Part shown: positions 31,615 to 40,088 of the stretch, piece by piece
Numbering within the stretch: position 1 is the stretch's first letter
Layout of the letters: each line of letters starts with the position of its first letter
Assembly (NCBI GenBank): GCA_050015355.1
Contig: JBEKBO010000026.1
Coordinates: 1 to 40,208 of the forward strand
Source: CAWBRT01 sp050015355
Lineage (GTDB): Bacteria > Acidobacteriota > Terriglobia > Terriglobales > Acidobacteriaceae
Length of the DNA stretch: 40,208 bases
Direction: 5' to 3'
Position numbers and translations under genes: made by a program
Notes under the pieces: model-generated
The model's input: the letters and a program-made list of their open reading frames with translations, nothing else
Database searches by the model: none
Told to the model about the DNA's origin: nothing

Positions 31615-32424
31615 ATGTCAACGCATCTGCATGGAATTCCACAAGATACGGACACGGCCCCGCGCCCCCAGGACGCCGGCGAAGCGCTTGCGCAGCGCAT
31701 CCAGGAGCTGGGCGATTGGTTTCACAACATCAATCTGCGCGGAGTCTGGACGGCGCCCCAGCACTTTCTCGGCGACTTCCCGAACGTGAAATGGAAGCAT
31801 ATCGAGCCGGCCATTCCGCGCGACCTGGCGGGCGCCAGCGTGCTCGATATCGGCTGCAACGGCGGCTTCTATTCCATCCAGATGAAGCAGCGCGGCGCCG
31901 GGCGGGTGCTCGGCGTGGACATTGACGACCGTTATCTCAATCAGGCCCGCTTTGCCACCGCCACCCTGGGGCTGGAGATCGAGTTCCAGAAGTGTTCGGT
32001 GTACGACATCGATCAGCTCGCCGGCCAGTTCGACTACGTGATCTTCATGGGTCTCCTCTACCACCTGCGCTATCCGCTTTATGCCCTGGACAAAGTGGTC
32101 AAGAAGGTGCGCGGCAGGCTGATCTTTCAGGCCATGATTCGCGGCTCCGAGCAGGTGCGCGAGTGGGAAAAGGACTACCACTTCTGGAACAAGGATATCT
32201 TCAGCAACCCCGATTTCCCGCAGATGTACTTCATCGAGAACAGCTATGCCAACGACCAGACGAACTGGTGGATTCCCAACCGGGCCGCCGCCGAAGCCAT
32301 GTTGCGCAGCACCGGGCTGGAGATCGTGGCGCATCCGGAATCGGAGACATGGATTTGTGAACCGCGGAATGTAACTCGCGACGGCCAGTATGTGCTGGAT
32401 CTGGAGCTGGAGGGGACCCTGTAA
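31615..32424 (+). CDS. SAM-dependent methyltransferase of a glycan locus
   Basis: A 269-residue class I methyltransferase. Motif I is ASVLDIGCNGGFYSIQMKQR and motif II is GVDIDDRYLNQARFA. FDYVIFMGLLYHLRYPLYAL is the post-II/III segment typical of CmoB-like and O-methyltransferases, and the acceptor region follows (RPLIFQAM, DIFSNPDFPQMYFIENSYAN). It resembles the family annotated as Rta_06860/TIGR04290-type (from memory, not searched), found beside a glycosidase and an epimerase as here. The acceptor could be a sugar or a glycolipid. The start is ATG 31615, and a longer frame upstream lacks support. First gene of the 31.6-39.4 kb unit. Confidence 0.85.
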   Translation: MSTHLHGIPQDTDTAPRPQDAGEALAQRIQELGDWFHNINLRGVWTAPQHFLGDFPNVKWKHIEPAIPRDLAGASVLDIGCNGGFYSIQMKQRGAGRVLGVDIDDRYLNQARFATATLGLEIEFQKCSVYDIDQLAGQFDYVIFMGLLYHLRYPLYALDKVVKKVRGRLIFQAMIRGSEQVREWEKDYHFWNKDIFSNPDFPQMYFIENSYANDQTNWWIPNRAAAEAMLRSTGLEIVAHPESETWICEPRNVTRDGQYVLDLELEGTL

Positions 32425-32472
32425 GCGGTTGCGCGGAAGGTGCATACCAGGCTAGGCAGCGAAAGGAAGTTC

Positions 32473-33435
32473 ATGGTTGAAGCGGTCATGCTCTGGAACG
32501 AGCCCAACAATCTCTCGCATTGGGATTTCAAGGCCGATCCTGACTGGAAGCGGTTCGCCGAGATGGTTCTGTGCGCGGCCAAGGCGATCCGCGAGGTCAA
32601 TCCAGAATTGAAGCTGGCGCTGGGCGGAATTTCGCCGATTGATCCCAATTTCGTGAAGCTGCTGGACTCCTATGGCGTGATCGAGGCCATCGATGTGGTC
32701 GCGATCCACGGCTTTCCGCTCGACTGGAATCATTGGAACATTCATGAGTGGCCGCGCAAGATCGATGAGATCCGCGCCGTAGCGCGCGGCAAGTCCGTCT
32801 GGGTTTCCGAAGCCGGGGCATCGTCTTTTGGAGCGGAAGAGGTGCAGATTTTCGGGCTGCTGAAAACCGCCGAACTGCTGCTGCCGCTGGTCGACCGCGT
32901 GCATTGGTACAGCCTCTTCGATTTGCCGTCGACCTGGACGGCCACCACCCGTCACCGCGAAGCCGAGGGCAGCGCGTATTACCGGCACTATTACATGGGA
33001 CTGATCCGCGAGGATGGCAGCGCCAAGCCCGCCGTCTCGCAGTTTCCCGCGGGCATGGGAATCTGCCAATGGTTTCACTTTGAAGATCCCCGGCTGGAGT
33101 CGGCAGTCGAGTGGCTGCGCAAGTTGGGGGTGCGGCATCTGCGCACCGGCATCAGTTGGGCCGACTGGTATCGCGAGAACTCCGAGTGCTGGTTCGACCG
33201 CCAGATGGGAGCGCTCGCCGAATTTGACACGACCATGACCCTCTGCTTCACGCCGGAGCATCTGGGCGTGTCGCCGCATTACACCAGCCCGCCCAAGAAC
33301 GCCGGAGACTTCGCCGACTTCGCTGCCTGGGCAGTGAGCCGGTATGCGCCGCGGCGTCAGCGTGCCGGCACGCTTCGGCAGCGGCAGAGGCCGTCGCCCA
33401 TGAAAGCGCCGGAGCCGGTGGGAGCCAGCGAATGA
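32473..33435 (+). CDS. Glycoside hydrolase-like (beta-xylosidase/GH39-type) TIM-barrel protein
   Basis: ATG 32473 has AAAGGAAG just upstream. The 320-residue product starts MVEAVMLWNEPNNLSHWDF, in which NEP carries the acid/base glutamate of clan GH-A enzymes. It goes on with LALGGISPIDPNFVKLLDSY, VAIHGFPLDWNHWN and KSVWVSEAGASS, where the E in SEAG is the probable nucleophile. There is no signal peptide, so it is cytosolic, unusual for a secreted-polymer hydrolase and consistent with trimming or synthesis of a glycan precursor. The C-terminus (last ~30 residues, RRQRAGTLRQRQRPSPMKAP) is basic and low complexity. Its stop overlaps the epimerase start (ATGA), so the two are coupled. Confidence 0.78.
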   Translation: MVEAVMLWNEPNNLSHWDFKADPDWKRFAEMVLCAAKAIREVNPELKLALGGISPIDPNFVKLLDSYGVIEAIDVVAIHGFPLDWNHWNIHEWPRKIDEIRAVARGKSVWVSEAGASSFGAEEVQIFGLLKTAELLLPLVDRVHWYSLFDLPSTWTATTRHREAEGSAYYRHYYMGLIREDGSAKPAVSQFPAGMGICQWFHFEDPRLESAVEWLRKLGVRHLRTGISWADWYRENSECWFDRQMGALAEFDTTMTLCFTPEHLGVSPHYTSPPKNAGDFADFAAWAVSRYAPRRQRAGTLRQRQRPSPMKAPEPVGASE

Positions 33436-34553
33436 CGAGCAAGCGGATTCTGGTAACCGGCGGCGCCGGATTCGTCGGGTCGCACACGGTGGACGCGCTG
33501 CTGTGCGCCGGGCACAGGGTGCGGGTGTTTGACAATCTCGACCCCCAGGTACACTCGAACGGCTGGCCTGCTTATTTGCCCGCCGAGGTGGAGGTGGTGC
33601 GCGGCGACATGCGCGACCTCGACGCGGTGCGGCGCGCGGTGCGGGGCATGGAAGTGATTTATCACCTGGCGGCGGCCGTGGGCGTGGGGCAGTCGATGTA
33701 CGAGATTGCGCACTACATGGAGTCGAACACCCAGGGTACGGCAAATCTGCTGCAAGCGCTGCTGGATTGCAAGCTGCAATTCGAAAAGCTGATGGTGGCG
33801 TCCTCGATGTCGATTTACGGTGAGGGCCAATATCGTTGCCCCGAGCACGGCGAGACGGCGGCGGCGCCGCGCGGGCCCGCGCAACTGCGGGCAAAAGACT
33901 GGGAGTTGCACTGCCCGGCATGCGGAGGCGACATGGCGCCGGTGGCCACGCCTGAAACGAAGCCGCTGCAATGCACCTCGATCTACGCTCTTTCCAAAAA
34001 GGACCAGGAGGAGATGACGCTGCTCTTCGGGAGAACCTACAACGTGCCGGTAGTGGCCTTGCGCTACTTCAATATTTACGGCACGCGGCAGTCGCTCTCG
34101 AACCCGTACACCGGCGTGGCGGCGATCTTCGCTTCGCGTCTGCTCAATGGAAACACGCCGATGATCTTCGAAGATGGGCAGCAGCAGCGCGACTTTGTCA
34201 GCGTTCATGACGTGGTGCGGGCCAACCTGCTCGCCATGGAGCGGAGCCAGGCGGATGGCATGGCGTTGAACATCGGTTCGGGCGAGGCGGTAACCGTCGA
34301 GGGCGTCGCCCGCGCCCTGTCCAAGTCCATGGCCATCGAGGTTGCGGCGGAGATTACCGGAAAATATCGCGCCGGCGACATTCGTCACTGCTTCGCCGAT
34401 ATTTCGGCGGCGCGCCGGCTGCTGGGCTATGAGCCGAAATTGCATTTCAGCCAGGGAGTGCGGGAGTTGGTGGCCTGGCTGCGTGAGCAAACGGCGGTCG
34501 ACAAGGTACAGCAGGCCGCCCGGGAACTCGACAAGTACGGGCTGACTGCCTGA
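33432..34553 (+). CDS. NAD-dependent sugar epimerase/dehydratase with Cys-rich insert
   Basis: An extended SDR of 373 residues acting on a nucleotide sugar (UDP-glucose 4-epimerase/dTDP-glucose dehydratase family). GGAGFVG (about 10-16) binds NAD. The catalytic Y-x3-K is YALSKKD (Tyr at about residue 185), with SSMSIYGEG before it. The unusual part is an insert at about residues 135-182 with four cysteines in CPEHGE, HCPACGG and LQC, a possible zinc knuckle between the Ser and Tyr of the active site. It is coupled to the glycosidase gene by an ATGA overlap. A repeat-filled gap follows before the glycosyltransferases. Confidence 0.9.
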   Translation: MTSKRILVTGGAGFVGSHTVDALLCAGHRVRVFDNLDPQVHSNGWPAYLPAEVEVVRGDMRDLDAVRRAVRGMEVIYHLAAAVGVGQSMYEIAHYMESNTQGTANLLQALLDCKLQFEKLMVASSMSIYGEGQYRCPEHGETAAAPRGPAQLRAKDWELHCPACGGDMAPVATPETKPLQCTSIYALSKKDQEEMTLLFGRTYNVPVVALRYFNIYGTRQSLSNPYTGVAAIFASRLLNGNTPMIFEDGQQQRDFVSVHDVVRANLLAMERSQADGMALNIGSGEAVTVEGVARALSKSMAIEVAAEITGKYRAGDIRHCFADISAARRLLGYEPKLHFSQGVRELVAWLREQTAVDKVQQAARELDKYGLTA

Positions 34554-34596
34554 ACGTGGAACAACCGGCCCGGCGGGTGGCAGGACCGGGCTTTGA

Positions 34597-34790
34597 AGGG
34601 GCACGGCTTTAGAGTCTGCTGCAAAACTCGTAGCAGTGTCATCCTGAGGTCGCGTCGGTTTTGCGCGACTGAAGGATCTGCTTTATTTTCAGCACGAGCA
34701 AACAGCAGATCCTTCGCTCCTGCACCCCAGCAACGGCAAAAACGGCCGTCGCCGGGGACCCCGGCTGCGCTCAGGATGACACCTTTGAGA
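34597..34790. repeat. Composite palindromic repeat with nested hairpin
   Basis: A partial AGGGGCACGGCTTTAG REP end at about 34597 is followed by a larger palindrome with outer arms GTGTCATCCTGAG (34636-34648) and CTCAGGATGACAC (34773-34785). Within it, on the minus strand, lies a hairpin copy (34725-34757): CCCCAGCAACGG, loop CAAAAACGG, CCGTCGCCGGGG, with two mismatches. The nested copy is close to the 14955-14997 copy in reverse orientation. No gene is present in 34554-34904. Confidence 0.75.
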
Positions 34791-34904
34791 ACAGTTTTTC
34801 AGCAGCCTGTTTAGCCGCTGAGGGATTGCGGTTGACTCCGGTCCGAAATGAGTTGTGAAACGGCTCTCGGGCAAGATTTTGCAAGTCGAAGGGCGCTGGT
34901 TGCA

Positions 34905-36014
34905 ATGCATGTGCTGGTAACGGCCGATACGGTCGGTGGTGTCTGGATCTATACGCGTGAACTGGTCGCTGGATTGGCGCGCCAGGGCGTTCGCGTGACC
35001 CTGGTCAGCTTCGGCGAGATCCCGACTGCCGCGCAAACGGAGTGGCTGGATGGACTTCGGGGAGTCGATTTTCATCCCACCGCTTTTCGCTTGGAGTGGA
35101 TGCAGGATGCGAAGCAGGACATCGAACACTCCAGCGAGTATCTGCTGTCCCTTATCGAAGAAGTTCGGCCCGATGTGCTTCACCTCAGCCAGTTCGCCTA
35201 CGGAGCGCTGCCAACCGCGATTCCGAAGTTGGTGGTTGCGCACAGCGATGTGGTGAGCTGGTGGGAGAACGTGAACGGAGCGCAGCCTCCGGATGACGAT
35301 TGGATGCGTTGGTATCGCCGCACGGTGGCGCTGGGGTTGAACGCCGCGACCGCGGTGGTGGCGCCCACGCACTGGATGTTGCAATGCGTCGAAAGGCTTT
35401 ACGGTGTTCCTCGGATGCGCGCGGTGATCCACAACGGGCGCAGTCCGGCGCTGTTCAACCCACACTGCGATAAGCAGGATATTGTGCTTTCCGTCGGCCG
35501 CGTATGGGATGCGGGCAAACAGGTGAATCTTCTGACCGAGTCCGAATTGCAAGTGCCGGTATGTATCGTTGGCGAAGAGCGGCATGCGGATGAACCGCTG
35601 CGGCAACAGCCCTTGGCGCAACGCGGCGGCCAGGGAGTAGAGTTCCGCGGCCCTCAGAGCGAGAGCCAGCTTCGCAGCTTGTATGGCCGCGCGGCTATTT
35701 ACGCCGCCACTTCGCGTTACGAACCATTTGGTCTCGCTCCCCTGGAGGCCGCGTTTTCCCGTTGCGCCGTGGTCGCCAACGACATTCCCACGTTCCGCGA
35801 ACTGTGGGGACACACCGCGTTCTACTTCCGGCGGAACGACGCTTCCAGCCTGGCTGAAACGATTGCGCGTTTGCGCGCCGATCGCGAGTTGCGGCTTACC
35901 TGCGCCAATCTCGTTTACAACCGCGCCCGCCAGCGCTTCACGGCCGGCCGCATGGTGGATGAATACATGGCTCTGTACAAAGCAATGCTTACCGCGGGAG
36001 TTGCTGCGGCATGA
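34905..36014 (+). CDS. Glycosyltransferase family 4
   Basis: A 369-residue GT-B retaining glycosyltransferase. The N-terminal domain begins MHVLVTADTVGGVWIYTREL, with the GG that contacts the donor phosphate. The C-terminal domain has the E-x7-E motif EPFGLAPLE (about residues 272-280) after SLYGRAAIYAATSRY. There is no signal peptide, so it is cytosolic or membrane-associated. A longer frame exists, but ATG 34905 starts where GT4 sequences do. Its stop overlaps the start of the first CgeB-like gene (ATGA), which puts it in the same unit. Donor and acceptor sugars cannot be deduced. Confidence 0.9.
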   Translation: MHVLVTADTVGGVWIYTRELVAGLARQGVRVTLVSFGEIPTAAQTEWLDGLRGVDFHPTAFRLEWMQDAKQDIEHSSEYLLSLIEEVRPDVLHLSQFAYGALPTAIPKLVVAHSDVVSWWENVNGAQPPDDDWMRWYRRTVALGLNAATAVVAPTHWMLQCVERLYGVPRMRAVIHNGRSPALFNPHCDKQDIVLSVGRVWDAGKQVNLLTESELQVPVCIVGEERHADEPLRQQPLAQRGGQGVEFRGPQSESQLRSLYGRAAIYAATSRYEPFGLAPLEAAFSRCAVVANDIPTFRELWGHTAFYFRRNDASSLAETIARLRADRELRLTCANLVYNRARQRFTAGRMVDEYMALYKAMLTAGVAAA

Positions 36015-37129
36015 ACACTAAATTTAGATTCCGCTTCTTCGCGCATTCCTGGGTCAGCGATTGGAATCATGGCAACGCGCATTTTCTCCGCGGACTTGCC
36101 CGCGAGCTGACGCACATGGGGCACGAAGTCCGATGCTATGAGGAACTCGGCGCCTGGTCGCTCACCAGCCTGGTGAATTGCGAAGGCACGGCGGCGATCA
36201 GTGCCATCGATGATTTTCGCAAGGCCTACCCCGAACTCAACATCCACTTCTATCAGCGCGGCCCCAGCTTCGAGGAGTTTCTGGACCAGGAGTTGAAAGA
36301 CGCGGATTTTGTCATTATCCACGAGTGGAATGATCCGGAAGTGGTCAATGCAATTCTGCAACGTAAGCAGGAGGAGGGATTTCTTGCGCTGTTGCACGAC
36401 ACCCACCATCGCGTCTATACCAGCGCCCACGAGATCCTGAAATTTCATCTGCACCGCTTCGACGGAGTACTCGCATTCGGCGAAGCGATTCGCCGCATCT
36501 ATCACGATGGTCTTGGCATTGAGCGCACGTGGACGTTCCACGAAGCGGCTGACGTCTCCGTGTTTAAGCCGCAAGAACGTGACCAAACGACGGATGTCGT
36601 CTGGATCGGCAACTGGGGAGACGAGGAGCGCACGCAGGAGTTGATGGAGTACCTGGTCGGCCCCGCCGCCGCTTCACCGGGACGAAAAATCGTGGTTCAC
36701 GGGGTTCGCTATCCGGAAGAGGCGGTGAAAACTCTCCACAAGGCCGGCATCGACTTTCGCGGATACCTGCCGAATCTGTCGGTGCCCGCGACTTACGGCC
36801 AGAGCCGCCTTGCCCTGCATGTGCCGCGTCGGCAGTATGCCAACGGCTTGAGCGGCATACCGACCATCCGCGTATTTGAGGCGCTCGCCTGCGGCATTCC
36901 CCTGCTTTGTTCGCCGTGGAATGACATCGAGCACCTTTTCCGGCCGGGCGAAGACTACATCGTTGCAGCGGACGGGAGGCAGATGGCGGGCGAAATTGAC
37001 TTTCTGCTTCGTGACCAACGGGCGCGCCGGGAAATGGCGGCCAACGGTTTGGAGACGATTCGCAAGCGGCATACTTGTGCGCACCGCGCCGCGCAGCTCA
37101 TCGAGATCTGCGAGGAAGTTCGGGGATGA
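36011..37129 (+). CDS. CgeB-like glycosyltransferase (1 of 3)
   Basis: A 372-residue cytosolic protein of the CgeB/Glyco_trans_1_2-type GT-B group. It starts MNTKFRFRFFAHSWVSDWNH with GHEVRCYEELGAW. It contains LLHDTHHRVYTSAHE and, in the C-terminal half, VVWIGNWGDEERTQELME (donor side). The hallmark FEALACGIPLLCSPW is at about residue 289, followed by HLFRPGEDYIVA. It overlaps the GT4 gene and the next CgeB gene by 4 bp (ATGA) each, so it is tightly co-translated. It differs from the next two, which are closer to each other. Confidence 0.85.
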   Translation: MNTKFRFRFFAHSWVSDWNHGNAHFLRGLARELTHMGHEVRCYEELGAWSLTSLVNCEGTAAISAIDDFRKAYPELNIHFYQRGPSFEEFLDQELKDADFVIIHEWNDPEVVNAILQRKQEEGFLALLHDTHHRVYTSAHEILKFHLHRFDGVLAFGEAIRRIYHDGLGIERTWTFHEAADVSVFKPQERDQTTDVVWIGNWGDEERTQELMEYLVGPAAASPGRKIVVHGVRYPEEAVKTLHKAGIDFRGYLPNLSVPATYGQSRLALHVPRRQYANGLSGIPTIRVFEALACGIPLLCSPWNDIEHLFRPGEDYIVAADGRQMAGEIDFLLRDQRARREMAANGLETIRKRHTCAHRAAQLIEICEEVRG

Positions 37130-38298
37130 GAATTTTTGTCTTCGGGTCGAGCATCACTTCCTGTTATTGGAATGGCGCCTCGACCTACTATCGCGGCATT
37201 TACAAGAACCTTGCCGCACTGGGCCACGAAATCACCTTCGCCGAGCCCGATATCTACGGACGCCAGCAGAATCGCGACCGCCACGAAGTGAACTATGCGG
37301 ACGTGATTGTTTACCGCACTCCCGGCGACATCGATGGACTGCTCGCCCAAGCCGCCGAGGCCGGCCTTGTCGTCAAGCACAGCGGCGTGGGAGCCGACGA
37401 CGAACTGCTGGAGGCGCGGGTGCTCGAGTGCCGCTCCGCGCGCACGCAAGTGGCTTTCTGGGACGTCGATGCGCCCGCAACCTTGGCTCGCGTCGAGGCC
37501 GATCCCGGCGATCCCTTTCGCCGCCTCATTCCGCAATACGACTTCATCTTCACTTACGGCGGCGGCGCGCCCGTCGTGCAGCACTACTCCGCCTTGGGAG
37601 CGCGCAACTGCCATCCGGTTTACAACGCCCTCGAAGCCGAGACGCACCACCCGGTCCCGGCCGATCCCGCGCTGGTGTGTGATCTGCTGTTCGTGGGCAA
37701 TCGTCTGCCCGATCGCGAGAAGCGGGTGGAAGAATTCTTTCTGCGTGCGGCCGAGCTGGCTCCCGAAATGAGTTTCATCCTCGGAGGCGAAGGCTGGAGT
37801 TCCAAGTCTTTGCCGCCCAACGTGCGCTACATCGGCCATGTCGCCACCAGCCGGCACAACAGCCTCAACTGCTCGGCGCGGATGGTCCTGAACGTGAATC
37901 GCGAATCCATGGCGAGAGTCGGCTTCTCGCCGCCCACGCGTGTTTTCGAAGCGGCCGGCGCGGCGGCCTGTCTGATTACCGACTACTGGGCGGGCATCGA
38001 AACCTTTTTCGCTCCCGGCAAGGAAGTGCTGGTGGCGGCCAGCGCGGCGGAGGTGGTGGTTTATCTGCGGGGCATCGGCCCTCGCGAGGCTCATTCGATT
38101 GCCGGCGCGATGCACGAGCGCGCTCTCAAAGAGCATACCTATGCGTTACGGGCGGCCCAGGTGCACGCGATTCTGCAAGCCTCTTCCGCCGGCGCGCAGG
38201 GCGACACCATTGCGTTTCCCGCGCTTCTCACGCAATCCGCTCAGCCCCAACCCGTGCAAACACGGCGTGTGCCGGAGACTCCTGAAAGATTGGCGTGA
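37126..38298 (+). CDS. CgeB-like glycosyltransferase (2 of 3)
   Basis: A 390-residue protein starting MRIFVFGSSITSCYWNGAST directly at the ATGA overlap with the previous gene. The donor-side FEAAGAAACLITDYW is at about residue 274, with FFAPGKEVLV after it, and LLFVGNRLPDREKRVEEFFL precedes the C-terminal domain. It is homologous to the third gene (SITSCYWNGASTYYRG against SITSSWGNGHATTFRA). The last ~20 residues (QPQPVQTRRVPETPERLA) are encoded by a hairpin-repeat copy at 38246-38280, suggesting that the repeat replaced or extended the original C-terminus. Confidence 0.85.
   Translation: MRIFVFGSSITSCYWNGASTYYRGIYKNLAALGHEITFAEPDIYGRQQNRDRHEVNYADVIVYRTPGDIDGLLAQAAEAGLVVKHSGVGADDELLEARVLECRSARTQVAFWDVDAPATLARVEADPGDPFRRLIPQYDFIFTYGGGAPVVQHYSALGARNCHPVYNALEAETHHPVPADPALVCDLLFVGNRLPDREKRVEEFFLRAAELAPEMSFILGGEGWSSKSLPPNVRYIGHVATSRHNSLNCSARMVLNVNRESMARVGFSPPTRVFEAAGAAACLITDYWAGIETFFAPGKEVLVAASAAEVVVYLRGIGPREAHSIAGAMHERALKEHTYALRAAQVHAILQASSAGAQGDTIAFPALLTQSAQPQPVQTRRVPETPERLA
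38246..38280 (-). repeat. Hairpin-repeat copy inside the CgeB-2 coding end
   Basis: On the minus strand it reads GGAGTCTCCGGCACACGCCG, then TGTTTGCACGGGTTGGGG, matching the flanks TCTCCGGCAC and GTTGGGG of the 27943 unit. The stem is imperfect here. It supplies the last codons and stop context of the glycosyltransferase at 37126-38298. Confidence 0.65.
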
Positions 38299-38302
38299 AG
38301 CG

Positions 38303-39439
38303 ATGATTCCACGTGCCAGTTCGTTCAAGCTCGTTATTTTCGGCCTCTCGATCACCTCTTCCTGGGGCAATGGCCATGCCACCACGTTTCGCGCCCTCGC
38401 CCGGGCGCTCCACTGCCGTGGACATCGCGTGGTGTTTTACGAGCGGAACGAAAAATGGTACGCCGACAATCGCGATCTGCCGGAGCCCGAGTATTGCGAG
38501 ATCAAGCTCTACGACGACTGGAACGCGATCTTGCCGCAGGTTCGGCGAGAGTTGAAAGACTGCGACGTGGCGATGGTCGGCTCCTACTGTCCGGATGGCA
38601 TTCGAGCCATCGAAGAGCTGGCGCTTTCCCGTGTTCCGGTCAAGACCTTCTACGACATCGATACGCCGGTGACCCTCACCGCCTTGCGTCAACGCGGCGA
38701 GACCAGCTATCTGAAGGCGAAGCAGATTCCGCTGTTCGATCTCTATTTCAGCTTTACCGGCGGCCCCATCCTCAAGGAAATCGAGCAGCGTTTTGGCGCG
38801 GCCGTGGCGCTTCCGCTTTATTGCAGCGTCGACCCGGAGAAGTATTACAAGTATCCGGTCGCAAAACGATATACCTGCCAGATGAGCTACATGGGAACCT
38901 ATGCCGCCGACCGGCAGCCCAAAGTGGACTCCATGCTTTGCCAAGTGGCGCTGCAATTGCCGGAGCGCAGGTTCATTGTGGCCGGACCGCAGTACCCGAA
39001 ATCCATCCAGTGGCCCGCGAACGTGCACAGAATCATGCACCTCAATCCGCGCTGGCATCCGCACCTGTATTCTTCATCGCGGCTGACCCTGAACGTCACC
39101 AGGCGCGACATGGTCGCCGCCGGCTATTCGCCTTCGGTGCGCCTCTTCGAGGCCGCTGCCTGCGCCGCCGCCATGGTTTCCGACCAATGGCCCGGACTGG
39201 AGAACTTTTTCACCCCCGGATGCGAGATCCTGCTGCCTGCCGACTCCGGAGAAATTATCTCCTGCCTCCGCGACATGCCTGATAGCGAACTGCAAAAGAT
39301 CGGTTTGCGGGCCCAGCAGCGTGTGCTGGCCGAGCACACCAACTTCAAGCGCGCCGAACAGTTCGAACACGCGGTGGAGAGCATTCACCAGCTCAGGCCC
39401 TCCCATGACGAGCGTCGAAGCGAAGCAACGGTTCTGTAG
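38303..39439 (+). CDS. CgeB-like glycosyltransferase (3 of 3)
   Basis: A 378-residue paralogue of the preceding gene, starting MIPRASSFKLVIFGLSITSS, five bases after its stop. Shared layout: GHRVVFYERNEKWYADNRD, VPVKTFYDIDTPVTL, SFTGGPILKEIEQRFGAAVA, YMGTYAADRQPK, and the hallmark RLFEAAACAAAMVSDQWPGL at about residue 280 with NFFTPGCEILLP. No signal peptide. A longer upstream frame overlaps the CgeB-2 gene and lacks a ribosome-binding site. It is the last gene of the glycan unit. A repeat-filled gap follows. Confidence 0.87.
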   Translation: MIPRASSFKLVIFGLSITSSWGNGHATTFRALARALHCRGHRVVFYERNEKWYADNRDLPEPEYCEIKLYDDWNAILPQVRRELKDCDVAMVGSYCPDGIRAIEELALSRVPVKTFYDIDTPVTLTALRQRGETSYLKAKQIPLFDLYFSFTGGPILKEIEQRFGAAVALPLYCSVDPEKYYKYPVAKRYTCQMSYMGTYAADRQPKVDSMLCQVALQLPERRFIVAGPQYPKSIQWPANVHRIMHLNPRWHPHLYSSSRLTLNVTRRDMVAAGYSPSVRLFEAAACAAAMVSDQWPGLENFFTPGCEILLPADSGEIISCLRDMPDSELQKIGLRAQQRVLAEHTNFKRAEQFEHAVESIHQLRPSHDERRSEATVL

Positions 39440-39618
39440 GTTAGGTGTGGAAGCTCAATCGGTTGTTCCTCTCAATACCGGATCGGCTGATTCCGGCTAA
39501 TTCCGCTCGACTAGAAACCGTTCAGCCGCGGAAACCAGCGCACTTTCTGCAACGTGGTCGACGTCGAAGGCGAAAAGCTGCTGGTCAATGTATCATTCCG
39601 GAAGTAGGCCAGTGTCAG

Positions 39619-39756
39619 GTGGCCCACAGTTTGCCGCAGTTGGCTAATGGCGGACGGGTGGCCCATTCTAGCCGGCTGTTGGCTAGAGTGGGGTGGTTTC
39701 TTTCTGAATCGTCGAAGTGGCCCACAGTTTGCCGCAGTTGGCTAATGTGGGGCTCG
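39619..39756. repeat. Cluster of three hairpin repeats
   Basis: Copies at 39623-39656, 39661-39693 and 39720-39752. The middle one is a perfect-pairing variant, CCCATTCTAGCC, loop GGCTGTT, GGCTAGAGTGGG (12 bp, one G-T), while the outer two have CCCACAGTTTGCC, a GCAGTT loop and GGCTAATG arms. Flanks are GGTGGCCCA and TGGGGTGG. The rest of the 39440-39800 gap shows no gene. Confidence 0.78.
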
Positions 39757-39800
39757 AAGATGCGGGTGCCCGCATAAGACAAATTTTTCGGAGGTGACGG

Positions 39801-40034
39801 ATGGCGGTGAAAATTACGATTCGTCCGAATGGCCCTTACAAGGTGGAAGATCCCGACGGGGTAATCGAGCTGACCGATCCTGCCGGCAACAGAATCGACC
39901 TCAGCGGCAAGCCCGTGATTGCGCTCTGTCGCTGCGGCGCCAGCGTGAACAAGCCTTTCTGCGACGGGACGCATTCCAAGATCGGCTTCCAGGCAGCCGA
40001 GGCGGCCGTGGTAGCGGAGAAACCCAAGCCGTAA
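39801..40034 (+). CDS. CDGSH-type iron-sulfur domain protein, 77 aa
   Basis: A 77-residue protein with the full [2Fe-2S] CDGSH signature C-x-C-x2-S-x3-P-x-C-D-G-T-H: C43, C45, C54 and H58 (ALCRCGASVNKPFCDGTH). The ATG is preceded by GGAGGTGACGG, a strong ribosome-binding site. The N-terminal half (VKITIRPNGPYKVEDPDGVI) is the usual beta-rich cap of small bacterial CDGSH proteins. It probably has a cytosolic redox or iron-sulfur transfer role. It stands alone, ends 54 bp from the IS boundary, and is followed by a 7-bp hairpin (GCGGTGA-GCCG-TCACCGC, 40070-40087). Confidence 0.93.
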   Translation: MAVKITIRPNGPYKVEDPDGVIELTDPAGNRIDLSGKPVIALCRCGASVNKPFCDGTHSKIGFQAAEAAVVAEKPKP

Positions 40035-40069
40035 GGGGTTTGGTGACCTGGGGTAGTTTCTTAGCGCAT

Positions 40070-40087
40070 GCGGTGAGCCGTCACCGC
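40070..40087 (+). terminator. Small hairpin after the CDGSH gene
   Basis: GCGGTGA-GCCG-TCACCGC is a perfect 7-bp stem 35 bp past the CDGSH stop, with no U-tract. It ends one base before the CTAG that borders the IS copy. Confidence 0.45.
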
Positions 40088-40088
40088 T

